From NCBI GenBank assembly GCA_021397835.1, contig JAJFZO010000446.1:248001-312000 (forward strand): a stretch of DNA of 64,000 nucleotides, given 5' to 3'. The stretch comes from Moringa oleifera. Taxonomy: Eukaryota > Streptophyta > Magnoliopsida > Brassicales > Moringaceae. A program made the translations under genes and the position numbers. Positions 50,001-61,301 of the stretch are shown piece after piece (position 1 is the first letter of the stretch; each line of letters begins with the position of its first letter). The notes beneath the pieces are model-generated. The model saw only the letters and a list, made by a program, of their open reading frames with translations. It had not been told where the DNA came from and did no database searches.

Positions 50001-50778
50001 AACAGCTTGCCTAGCTCTCGTATTTTCCACGTAGTCTATAAGTCAAACCAACGATTCTCTTCATTAAATAATAGAGTCGTTCTTTCTCTTTTTTCGGTAT
50101 GTTGCTCTGTGCACTAAGAGTGCATCATCAAGGCAAGGCAAAAATTAACATAGGATCATCATCAAGGCCCTTTTCTTCTTTCCATTATTTATGTCCAGTC
50201 TATTGTGTGTATGGTTTTTTAAGGCTTATTTAGGGCTTTTACTTTAGGGCATTTAATTCGTCTTCTTTCTTTGCTATTGATTTCACATCAAGAGCTGTTC
50301 CTTCTTGTTCAGGGTCATCGGATGAAAGATCTTTTTCTGACTTTAAGAAATAGATCAAATGGGGGCCTATCCTCGACTCACCTCTTTATCTATAAAAAGC
50401 CCTTCCTAGAGGAGAGTGAAAGCTCTAGGAAGAGTATTTCTTAGATTTTGAGATTTATTCTCATCCTGATCCATTATGAAAATTTCAAAATCTATAAAAA
50501 CATTAATGGAAAATGCTCATCATGATCTTCTCCAGGACCATAAGGTACTAAAGTGGCATGATAGGCAAGGGATCCATAGGTTTTTATGAAAGGGATGCTT
50601 TTATCATGTTATTACTGAAAAGAAAAACTGAATTCATTTATTTAATTTGATTTATCCACACTAACATCCATTCCTTGTAAAGAAAGGCTAACTACTTACT
50701 AGATGGGAGCCGTAAGAACAGTAACGTCCATGTACGCTTTTGTAAGAAGGTGGTGGACAGAAATGGCCTTGTTGTACC
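47087..50778. other. unassigned spacer, mitochondrial-like
   Basis: Continuation of the pre-insertion sequence interrupted by E2. No recognised gene; the longest frames (47683-47934, 83 codons; 48628-48873 minus, 81 codons) have no similarity I can name. Includes a TA microsatellite at 49721-49738. Runs into nad1 exon 4, which supports a mitochondrial origin. Confidence 0.45.
49721..49738. repeat. TA dinucleotide microsatellite
   Basis: Run of nine alternating T and A pairs. Confidence 0.8.
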
Positions 50779-50850
50779 TTACTCTCATCTTCAATAGGGG
50801 TTTGTTCTCTGTTTCTTTTTTAGGAAAGTATGCCAATATGATCTTAATGA
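50779..50850 (+). pseudogene. nad1: mitochondrial nad1 exon 4 (exon d) remnant
   Basis: nad1 encodes a membrane subunit of respiratory complex I. The translation GFVLCFFLGKYANMILM fits the GFALFFLGEYANMILM block at the end of the small fourth exon in plant mitochondria, with one extra codon and a stop just before it. The following GTGTAG resembles a group II intron 5' end. Exon edges are approximate. Confidence 0.8.
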
Positions 50851-51508
50851 GGTGTAGAGCTTTGCATCTAACATTTATTAAGCTTTTCTCTTTGGAAGCC
50901 TGTGTCTCGACTTGTGCAATAAACCTTTTTGGGCGAAAACTAGTGATAGATGGTACCATGGAGCTTTCAGAGAAGGGTAGCCTAGTATGCAAGCACAACA
51001 ATGAATCGTAGTGAACCCTTAAATGACGTATCTAAGATTAAGGGGGATATCTTCAGTAATGTTGACCCTTTCACTTTTCCATAAATTGATACATGTACCG
51101 AATGCTCATATGGGAAAGCCTCATAGCTTGAGTTTGGAAGCAAGGGGTTATTTTGAGAAATCCTTTCTTTGTCATCCTCTTGAGGGGTGTGCAAACACAT
51201 CTGTGTGGATTGTTGATGATGGATACAAGAATGGTGAAGAAGTGAATAGCACTTGACAACATTCAAGGATGGATGTAAACCTACTGGGCAGGGACAATCA
51301 TTTTGTTCTTGGGAGAGGTGTCAAACATTCTCAAGAACCAAAAATACTGAGCAAAAGGAAGGCCTATGAGTCACTAAAAGGATGACAGGGGTCTTTGATT
51401 ATTAATAAAAAGAGTAAACAATGAGGTTTGTCCCTCTTTAAAGTATGAAGAAAGAAATAAGGGTCAAATTTTAGACCGCTCACAGTAGTTCTACCTATAG
51501 AAAAGATC

Positions 51509-53460
51509 ATGAAAGAGGCAATCAAAATGGTACTCCAATCCGTTTATGATCTTGAGTTTCTAAACACATCGCATTTTTGCTCGCATCAAGGCTGCCACTC
51601 GATGTTAAAACGAATCAAAGAATAGTGGGAAATCTCTCATTGGTTCTTAGAATTCAATATCAGAAAGTGCTTTCATACCATCGATTGACATTGACTCATC
51701 CTAATCTTTAAGGAAGAAATCGAAGATCCTAACTTCTTTTACTCCATTCAGAAAGTCTTTTCTATCAGATGATTTATAAGTGATAAAAAGGGCCCTTACT
51801 CTATCCTACATAGTGTACTACTATCGGCCCTACTAAGTAATATCTACATACATAAGCTCAATTAGGAGATAGGGAGAATTCAATAAAAGTATGAAATTTC
51901 GATTGTTCAAAGAATTAGATCAGTTTCATTAAGGGCAATTCTTATTGATGACTAAGAAAACTCTAGAGAAGAAGTAAGTTTTAATACTCCCCAAGACAAT
52001 AGAGCCATGATTCTTGGGAGGGTCAAGAGCATCCAATGCAAAGTGGCCTTTCATTCCCTTGTTTCATTGTGGCACACCCCCCTCTACAAGCATGTTTTGC
52101 CTCAAGGTCAACTAGAAAATGTCTTTCGTTTTACCCTTTCATTGACCCTTGTCATCTTCCTTTACAAGCACATAAGCCTTTTTGCATTATCTTTCCTCAT
52201 AAAAGTCATTTGGTTGACCTTGAAAGCCAAATTCTACGGTAAAGAATGTTGTAATAATAATTAGGCCATGAAAAACCTTATTAAGTATTGCAAAATAAAG
52301 GGCTACTTATAGGGCTAGGCAAAAAGGCGATACTAGTTATCAAGTCAAAGATACGCTTGTCCCGTAAGCTAGCCCTGTTAAAAACCCTTTACTTAATAAG
52401 TATTTGTTACACACGATATGTCGATAACTTACTATCGGGAATCATGGGCGTCATAAAGCTTCTCATTGAAATACGAAAATGTATTACCTACTTCTTATAA
52501 TCCGACCTGAACCTTTGTGTACGCTTTGTAGGATCAACAATAGTAGCTGCATAAGGTACAGTGGAATTTGTTAGTACGATCATTTAGAAAGACTCTCTGA
52601 GGATGACTCCTATGCAACTTTTATGAGGGCTGGAGAATTATCTATGTGTCAAGCACCATATCCATATAACTACTTGCCATCTACGCTTTGCCATCCATGG
52701 AAAGTTTAGGAACCTAAATGATAGTATCCCGATCAAATAACTAAAGAAAGGGATGAGCAAAATAGGGAGTTTATTAGACAATGTTTAACTAGCAAAAAAG
52801 CTTGAGTAAGAAGTCCCTAAGTGAGCGTATTATGGGGGATCATCAAGCACACCCTATAAGGATCAAAAGGGATTTTGTTGTTGCATAACTTAGTTTGGAG
52901 CAATGCATTATCAAATGTTCAACGGGCAGTCTCATAATCAAGCATGAATGTTTGAAATTTATGAATGTATACTCCTATGGGTTAGAAGGTGGTGGAGGAA
53001 GGAGGATGACACTGGTAAGGATCTATCAGTAGTGAATTCCCTATGCAAATAAAGGTACTTATCAAAAAGATACTCTAAAGGCTTCAGGATTGAGGTCTCA
53101 TTAGCCAAAGAAGACTTTGGCCAATCCACGTGGCCTGCTTGATGAACATTGATAATGGAGACATCGTAAATAAGTCCATGGGCATTGTGATAAGTCCTAT
53201 ATCCTACCACAAGTGCCACGATAACCTTTACCAAGTCTAAACAATTATTAACCACTAGCCTGGTTGTCTATAATATTCACCTAGCCCACAAGCATAAATC
53301 CTCGATGTGGAATACAATCCCAAAGTACTCCAATGACTCAAATATAGTAAATCAAAGTGGTAAGACCCTTGTAGAGTTCCCTAACAGCACAAAGCTTAGG
53401 AAGCTTAAACCCATTAATCTGAGTAATGAGGAGCACTTAACTACTCATCTAGTCTTGTAG
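51509..53460 (+). pseudogene. matR: mitochondrial matR maturase remnant, full length
   Basis: matR encodes an intron maturase with reverse-transcriptase and X domains. The start MKEAIKMVLQSVYD and the end EH-TT-SLV-like at 53458 fit the family, and 1952 bp equals the usual length of about 650 codons. Recognisable blocks include WFLEF-IRKCFHTID, QKVFS, GPYS-LHSVLLSALL-NIY-HKL, GRVKSIQCKVAFHSLVS-WHTP (52013-52080), FYGKECCNNN, YTRYVDNLLSG (52408 on) and VKHHIHITTCHLRFAIHGKFRNL (about 52650). The reverse-transcriptase YADD motif reads YVDN (52417-52428), losing the second Asp by G-to-A. About a dozen stops, many at Gln, Trp or Arg codons, plus shifts. Clearly a dead nuclear copy. Confidence 0.92.
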
Positions 53461-54043
53461 TTTTTTTTTTTCCTACTAGTTGCAATGCGAACAGGCATTT
53501 ACTTATGAGATCAGTTGAGTAAGGTTACATTAGTTTTCTTCTATGAGATAGCTAGTTTTACGGCTTTTGACATCAAAAAGCCTATCCTGCTTAGCTTTGC
53601 TATTCCTCATGACTTGTATTGTAGTCAACTTGAAATGCCCCATGTAGTCTTTCTAATGCTAATGCCTTCTTCCTTCATTCATTTTTTTAGTTATAGTAGC
53701 TTTCATGCCAACAAAATACGGATAGCAAAGCCAAAGTAATACTAAATAAGCAAGAAAAACCCTTCTTATTAGTAAAGCACTGATGGTCAAGAAAAGGCTC
53801 CTTACTATAAGTAGGCTAACGCTTCTTTACTGATATTAATATTTTTATAATCATCCTTTCTTAAAGTTACTTCTTGCTTTAAAAAGATTAGAGGGGCACT
53901 CATGTTTTTTGGCTTCTTTTTGGCTTGAAAGTTTGCTTTTGGTGACAAGCTTTTACTGTTAGCACTTGGACTTGGAAGCAAGCTACAAGTACCGTGAATT
54001 AATCAATAAATGAAGGAAAATGCCTACCTAGGAATAAAAAAGG

Positions 54044-54079
54044 AGGACATGTTGGTTTGAGAGTGTCACGTATGATTCA
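54044..54079 (+). other. group II intron domain V remnant (nad1 intron 4)
   Basis: The stretch ending GTCACGTATGATTC resembles the 3' arm of a plant mitochondrial domain V hairpin (usually ...CACGTACGGTTC), with a partly complementary GACATG-like 5' arm before it. It is placed about 60-70 bases before exon 5, as expected. Degenerate. Confidence 0.5.
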
Positions 54080-54139
54080 AAGGGTGTGATAATACCACCT
54101 ATCAGGCCCGATGAGTTATCCACGGAGCTGTATCCCTAC

Positions 54140-54398
54140 TCAGCTAGTACATGCATCTCGCTCTCTCTAGGAGGTTTGCCCCCTATCTTTGATGTTCCTA
54201 TTTTCAAGAAGATTTTGGGCTCGATCTAGTTTAGTAGTAAGGTGATTCTTTTTTCACTTCTATATATATCATGTAGCATTTCCATGATATCATTATGATC
54301 AATTAATGAAACTTAGCTAGAAAGTGTTCTTGCCTTTATCATTAGCTTGGGTAGTCTCCATATCTAGTGTTCTAGTAATCTTATAACGGTTCCCTTAA
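54140..54398 (+). pseudogene. nad1: mitochondrial nad1 exon 5 (exon e) remnant
   Basis: Translation STCISLSLGGLPPIFDVPIF, then KKILGSI, a stop in place of Trp, then FSSKVILFSLLYI, fits the last exon of nad1 (LGGWLPILDLPIFKK block). After a frame change, AWVVSISSVLVIL-stop-RFP ends at TAA 54396-54398, matching the normal end, with a stop where Gln stands in VTFQWLP. The exon start is approximate. Confidence 0.85.
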
Positions 54399-55582
54399 TT
54401 ATGTGCAAACAATTACTCTTTTGAGGAATAGGAAGCGGGCTAGTCCTAAAAAATGCCCGTTTATTTATCGTTAAGGCTATAAATCTTCCTTACTTGTTTG
54501 TAGGAACTCAATAAAGTGGCCAGTAAGCCAACAGGTAAGGGGAGTCTCATGATGCAGAGAACAAAGAAAAGCAGCAAAGCTATATTGAATGGATGAAAAG
54601 CTATAATAAAAGGGTGGTTACCTACGGTGGGACCACTGCATAGAGGATCTAGGGCAAATAAAGATGGACAATTCGAAGAAAATGCCACATGCAAAACAAT
54701 AGTTATATCAGCTCAAACACCCCATTGGGATGAGGGTTATTTTCTAACTCTAGTTTACCACTGGGAGTTCAATGGCAGGAAGTGCACAGTTTATAATTTG
54801 CGATCCTATTGTAGTTTGCATATGTGTAAGCCTTAAACATCTTCCTTCTTTGTATGTAACTGCTTTAAGGAGAGTGAAGTACTCTCAAATGGGAGGATTG
54901 AATAGCTTTGTTTTAAAGTTTGAATTTTTGACGTTTAATTAACGCTTTCAATTATGAGCAGAACTAATTATAAGCCAATTTTTATTTAACAAAAATGCAA
55001 GTTTTAAATCCCTTAAATTGTGTTGTGACTTTCAAGCTCCTTTATTATTCTTTGTAAGATAGGATGCTCTAGAGTTTGCATCGTTTACTACTTTCAAGTC
55101 TCTTTATTTGTAGGGTTGCTAGGAATTAATCCCCTTTGAAAGCAAACCACTAATAATCAAGGGCTAGATTAAAATCTATGCAATTGCCCTAGCATTGATT
55201 TGAAGATCCCTCTTGAATAGAATGATTAAACATAAGGTCAAATCTTCAATTCATTTTTATCAAGACATGTTAATGTAATGGAAAATGAATCAATAACTAT
55301 ATTTTGGATCAAGGGCTTACTAACAATAAAATGCCATTAGAAGCAGCAAAATTAGGCATAGATTATGCTATTAATTAGACTATTAAACCTTATTATCAAT
55401 TAGATTTTGGTATATCTAAGATCGTTAGAAAAATCAAAGGCAAAGAAAAACACTTTAAAGAAAAAAATGTTAACAATATGAGCAACTATGCCAATGACCT
55501 ATGAAACCCTTTTAGGTAGACAGTTGACATATGATTAAGATATACTAATCTCTTATGAGATAAAATATGTAGTTATCCTAAT
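54399..55582. other. unassigned spacer before E3
   Basis: No recognised gene. A short stretch near 55330-55450 reads KMPLEAAKLGIDYAIN then a stop, with no similarity I can name. E3 begins right after it, so E3 also sits in or next to the mitochondrial-like cluster. Confidence 0.45.
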
Positions 55583-55600
55583 CACTACAAGAAAAATTGC
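55583..55600 (+). repeat. E3 left terminal inverted repeat
   Basis: CACTACAAGAAAAATTGC, canonical CACTA end. Confidence 0.85.
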
Positions 55601-55770
55601 TTTTAACGACAGTATTTTATGATGGTCTTTTATGACCATCATTAAAAAATCGAATACATGACTATCTTGAAAGATCGTCATAAAAAACATAACATACATG
55701 ACGATCCCAAGATACCGTCATAAAAAGTGTAATATACATGATGGTTCTAAGGGATCATCATAAAAAATCT
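55600..55770. repeat. E3 5' subterminal repeats
   Basis: About 40-55 bp units with ATGACGATC...GATCGTCATAAAAA inverted pairs, for example CATGACTATCTTGAAAG with GATCGTCATAAAAAACAT and two further diverged copies. A TTTAACGACAG motif precedes them. Confidence 0.8.
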
Positions 55771-57775
55771 GTAATTAGAAAAAAAAAATTTATGATGAAG
55801 GCTCGAACCTGATCTTTCCAAGAGAGATTGATAAATTTCATTGCCATCCAATCTAAAGAAACCATGTGATGTATTTTTTTGTGATTTTACTTTTAATTTA
55901 AATATTTGATTGAAAAGGCAAACCAACAGATTGGAACCCAAGTCTTGTTGGAAATTATATCACATTTACAATCATTTGGTCTATAATTGATTTTGATTAA
56001 TTATGTTGTTTGTTTAGTTTGTTTAATAAAAGATGTGTTTGAATTATTTTGAGAAAAAAGTAAAAGTGCCTACTTGAACCCAGACTCTCTTAGTCAACCT
56101 TATAAAACTTTACCACTCGATCAATGGAAATCTTATGCAACAATTTTGGTGGTAATAGACTTTAAATAGTATACATGATGTGCTGTAATACTTAAAGATC
56201 TTTACCCAAGCACTGCCAGTGTTCTTCTTTCGTTCTCCCACAAAAATACTATTCTTTGAAATAGAAATTTCTCTTTTTTAACGTCATATAATCTATTCAA
56301 AGCTTCGTTTTTTCAAGAGATTTTGTGAAATAAGCTTCATACACTATCGGATGATACCATTAAAGCAAGGAAAATGGTATGCAAAACTAATCAAACCTTC
56401 ATCTCGCGTTATAAGAAAGAAAGAAGATTTTCTTGTCAAGTCTTGCAATTTCTTACTCAGTTTTGTTCTAAAATTTTCTTTTCTTGCCATTGTGCAACTG
56501 TCGGATGATACCCATGTGTGTTACCCTTGTGATATTGGAAATTGTAAGTAAATCAAGGGAGAAAATTTTTACTGGAGCATGTTCTCTGTGAATTTGGAAA
56601 TTAGTGTTACTATCTATATTCTTGGAATGCAATCATTACCAACCTTAAGATATATCAAGTAAATTGCACATTTTTGTCTAAACATATCATTGTTTTAAGC
56701 TGTAACTTGTTAGGATGCATCCTATTGAAGTAATTTTGCTTTATTTTTGTCTGAATCAAAGATCTTGGCCTGCACTGTAAATAATTGTCAATGCTTGTTA
56801 TCCATAGTGTAACAAAGTCTGTTTACTGGTTTATAGTAAATGATATGCCTCTTACATCTCTATAATTTAGCTTGGTAACCCTATAGCTATTAATTATTTA
56901 ATTGAAAATAGTTGAGCTAGCAGAGCAAGCTTAGTTTGGTTTTTTAGTAATCATTGGACTGACATTTCGTACATGAACTAATCTTTGACTCTCTGTATAG
57001 TGTAATCTATGTTGCTCACCAGAAAAGATTGCTAATATTTCCTTGAAGAATTCTGTAACTTCAACTTAATTTCTATTATGATTGTGTCTTTATTGATTTG
57101 TCAAACAGTTTGCATATCTTTAAGTATTTTTTTTTTTTTGACATTTTGAATTCTAGTTTGGTTTCCATGTGATACTAGAAACTCTAAACAAATCATGGTA
57201 AAAAATATTAGTTTTACAAATATTTTGGATAATTGATAACTAATGTGTCTTGTTAACACACAGTACTTGATGGATTAGGGATTAGTTTAGTTGAAGTAAA
57301 GACAAACCAATAATAGGAGAATAATCATTGAGAGAAAAACTTTTTTGATATTCAGGTACTTCAATTAAAGTAGAAACCACCCTTTTACTATTTTGCTGTG
57401 CTAGTGATAAAGGCTTTTTTTTTCTCATAGATGATATGGTTCATCATGCAGGATAATTGCAAATCAATAGTCAGTTGCTCGTTCAAAGGAAAGGAAACTT
57501 GCTACATATTAATATAACTTGAAATAAAAGTCAAAACCCTTCAGACAGAAGCTATTACTCTTTCTGTACAGCTAACATTATTTCAAGTTGGTAATTCTTT
57601 ACGAATCTACTAATGTACCATGTGTTTAGAAGAAATAGTCTTCGTTTTGCCTAAGTCCTTCTAGTCTAGTGGGCACCTTGTTTCTTATCTTATTTTTACA
57701 ATAATATTGCTTTACATACATAATAAGCATACATAATAAGTGGGTTTTCTTTTATTTGTCATCATAGGATAGAAT
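55771..57775 (+). other. E3 5' leader region
   Basis: Two kilobases without a conserved frame or a tandem array, in contrast to E1 and E2. I also do not find the TGTCC-GGACA block shared by those two. Ends at the TNP2 start. Confidence 0.5.
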
Positions 57776-60700
57776 ATGGATAAAACTTGGATACATTTGA
57801 ATAGATTATCCAAGGAGTTTTCTAATGGCGTGGATGAGTTTCTTGCTTTTGCCATTTCTTATTGTGAAGATCCTACACTCATTAGATGTCGTTGTCAATC
57901 ATGTGCTAATTTGACATTATTAAGTATTGAAGAAGTAAAGTATCATTTGTTTAGTAAAAGGATTGATCAGAGGTATAAAAGATGGATTTGGCATGGAGAA
58001 GAATGTTCTTCTAGATTTTGCATAAATAAGAAATCAGCATTTAATGAATCTTAAAAGGATGATCATATCGACAATATAATAGACATAGTTAATGATGCAT
58101 TTGAATATTGTCAAGATGATCCTAAATTATATCAAAACTTACTAGAAGATGTAGAAAAGCCTTTATATCCTGGTAATACGAAATATACTAAGGTGTCTGT
58201 GTTGATGAGATTATATAATATAAAAGGAAAATATGGGTGGTCAGATAAAAGTTTTTTTGATTTGTTAAGTTGTTTATCTAATATGTTTCCTACTGAAAAA
58301 GAAATCCTTATATCGATGTATGAAGCAAAAAAAAAAAAAAACTATGAACGCATTGGGTTTACATTACGAGAAAACACATGCTTGCCTGAATGATTGTATA
58401 CTTTATAAAAAGGAGTATAAGAATTTATTATCTTATCCTACTTGTGGATTATCGAGATAGAAAGAAAATGGTAAGGTAAAAAACCAAACTGAAGGGATTC
58501 CTGCTAAAGTATTATGAAATTTTCCTCCTATTCCATGATTTAAGCAAATGTTTCGGTCACCATAAATTGCATAACATTTAACTTGGCATGCTAACAAAAG
58601 GGAAATAGATGGGAAACTAAGACATCCTGCCAATTCACCTACTTGGAAGTTAATAGACTTTAAGAGGCCAAGTTTTGCATCCGAACATAAAAATCTTTGA
58701 TTGGCTATTTCTACTAATGGAATAAATCCACATAGTTCTCTTAGCACTACATATAGTTGTTAGCCAGTGGTAATGATAACATACAATCTACCACCTTGGT
58801 TATGCATGAAATGAAAATTCATAACCTCGTCAACCAGGTAATGATATTGATGTATATCTTGCTCCATTAATTGATGATTTGAAGCTTCTATAAGAGGTTA
58901 GTGTAGAAGTCTATGATTTTTATCGAAAAGAATTGTTTACATTATGAGCTGTTTTATTATGAACAATTAATGATTTTCCAGCTTATAAGAATCTTTGTGG
59001 TTATCTAGTTAAGGGATATTATGCTTGTCCGATATGTGGTGAAAGCACGTACACTTGTAGATTACAACATGGTATGAAGAATGTATATATGGATCATAGA
59101 TAATTCCTTCCAAAAAATCACCCATTTAAAAAGCAAAAGAAAACATTCAATGAAGAACATGAAATTGGTTCACCTCCTTGTGCACTAAGTGGAGAAGAAA
59201 TACTACAAAAGTAAGCTCTATTACTAATGCATTGGGTAAAAAAATAGTTACTAAAAGGATAATGACACAGGGTAAAAGATTAGAATGACAATATTCAAAC
59301 ATGCTTCAAGAAGAAATCATGCTTTTTCGACGTTGAATATTGGAAAACATTTACATATTTGGCACATTTTGGATGTAAATGCATATTGAAAAAATTGTTT
59401 GCGAAAGCATCTATGGAACTTCACTTAATATTCTTGAAAATTTTAAAGATGGGATTAACACTGGATTAGACCTTGCAAAAATTGGCTTAAGAAAAGAGTT
59501 AGCTCCCAAGGTTTTAAATAGTTGTACTTATTTACCAGCTGCTTGTTACACTCTAAGCAAATCAGAGAGAAAGGTGTTTTGTGAGACATTATCAAACATA
59601 AAAGTTCCAGGTAGGTATTCTTCAAATTTCAAAAATCTTATTCAACGACAGGTATTAAATTCAAGGTCTTAAATCTCACGATTGTCATGCTGTTGTGCAA
59701 CAACTTCTACCATTGGCTATTCGCTCAGTTTTTCCAAAACGTTTAGATATGCAATCATGAGAGTTTACTTCTTCTTCAATGCTTTGTGCAGTAAGGTTGT
59801 GGATGTTTCAAAACTAGGCAAATTACAGCAAGATTTGGTGGTAATTCTTTGGTTATTTGAAAAATACTTTCCACCTTCTTTTTTCAATATAGTGGTGCAT
59901 TTAGTAGTGCACTTTATTAGAGAAGTGAGATTATGTGGACTAGTATACCTTAGATGGATGTATTCATTTGAACTATTTATGAAAACTTTGAAAGGATATG
60001 TTCATAACCGTAATCATCCTGAAGGAGTATTGCTTAATGCTACATTACAGAAGAAGCACTTAAATTTTGTGAAGGTTATTACTCTAACATGCATCTAATT
60101 GGTATTCCATTTAGAAAAGAAGATGACGTCCAAGTTAGAAAGCCCTTACCTGGTGGTCACATTATTATTGTTGATCGACAAGAATTAGAGCAAGCACATC
60201 TTTATGTATTATTGAATTCACTTGACGTTCAACTATATGTTGAGTATGTCTCTTCCTAATCTGTGTATTTTGATTATAAAACATGTACTTCATACATATA
60301 TGCATTCATTAGATGAGCTTAACCTTATTTCACTAACAGTGAGCATATCAAGTATGTGAAATTACAGTATCCTCTTCAATCAAAACAATCCAAATGGTTA
60401 CAAGATCAGCATACTCAGACCTTTATTTCTTGGTTTCGAGAAAAGGTAATTACCAGTTTCTTTAACATGACCATATGTCTTCTATTTATTTAATACTAAA
60501 ATCTATTCGATCAAATTTTTGTCAATAGGTTGCATCAGAAATATAAAAGGAAAAATCAACCTTCCATTTTGGTGAAATGGGTAGCACATGGACCTCATTC
60601 TGAAATTATAAAATATCCTAAATATGATGTAAATGGTTATCATTTCCATACATGAAAACATGATAATAGTCGAGTTATACAAAATAGTGGAGTCATTGTA

Positions 60701-61208
60701 GTTGCAATAATGCAAATGTCAAGTGCTAAGGACAAGAATCTAGTAACTGGACAATTGTCATTTTATGGTGTTATCAAGGAAATATGGGAGCTTGATTACC
60801 AAATGTTTAAAACAATATTGTTCAAATGTGATTAGGTTAAAAATAATGGTGGGATTAAATTAGATTATGTTGGTCACATATTAGTTGATCTTAAACGATA
60901 TAGCCATAAATCTGATTGTTTCATTTTAGCTTCTCAAGCTAAATCGGGTCTTTTACGTTTTAGACCAACTAGATCTAAGATGGTCCATTGTTTGCTCTAC
61001 TTCATAAACAAACTATAAACATAATGAGCGAAATAATGATGTGGACAACATAAAAAGATATGATTTCATTATTGATGGCATACTTGAAGTCAGTATAAAT
61101 GATGAAATCAATGAGGCTGATGTTAACTATATACGACTCGATTGTCATGGAACTTGGATTGATGAAAGCTTACAAGTAAACTTTTTAACTCAAGGCAAAA
61201 AAGTTTGA
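57776..61208 (+). pseudogene. broken TNP2-type CACTA transposase of E3
   Basis: Starts with the family MDKTW context and a transposase-associated domain (57776-58020; RCRCQSCAN, RWIWHGEE). Then come PLYPGNTKYTKVS, GKYGWSDKSF, the core with DFPAYKNLCGY (about 58974), CPICGEST, MHIEKIVCESIYGTSLNILENF (59379 on), LKSHDCHAVVQQLL (about 59668), a DUF4218-like part (FPPSFFNIVVHLVVHFIREV, about 59870) and a DUF4216-like tail (about 60570-61208; KYPKYDVNGYHFHT, FKCD). Introns are likely at about 60242-60340 and 60447-60528. A run of 14 A at about 58327-58340 shifts the frame, and many stops follow, including TAG at 60833 where relatives have Trp. The most decayed of the TNP2 copies in its middle third. 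Confidence 0.85.
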
Positions 61209-61301
61209 TTTTTTTTATGACTATTATTTATTGTAAAAGCTAGTATCATATAATGAATTATGTTCTAACTATTTATTTCGATTATATTTTATGTTTATAG
61301 G

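Larger units (their letters stand above)
50851..54139 (+). other. decayed nad1 group II intron 4 carrying matR
   Basis: Lies between recognisable nad1 exons 4 and 5 and contains matR, which is the normal arrangement in seed-plant mitochondria. The non-coding parts on either side of matR (50851-51508 and 53461-54139) are about 0.65 kb each. I see nothing else in them apart from the domain V-like piece noted separately. Confidence 0.75.

Noticed and set aside
12523..55582. The window as part of an actual mitochondrial chromosome
   Set aside because: ccmFN, matR and nad1 exons are riddled with stops, shifts and deletions, and nuclear-type CACTA elements with target duplications lie in the same DNA.
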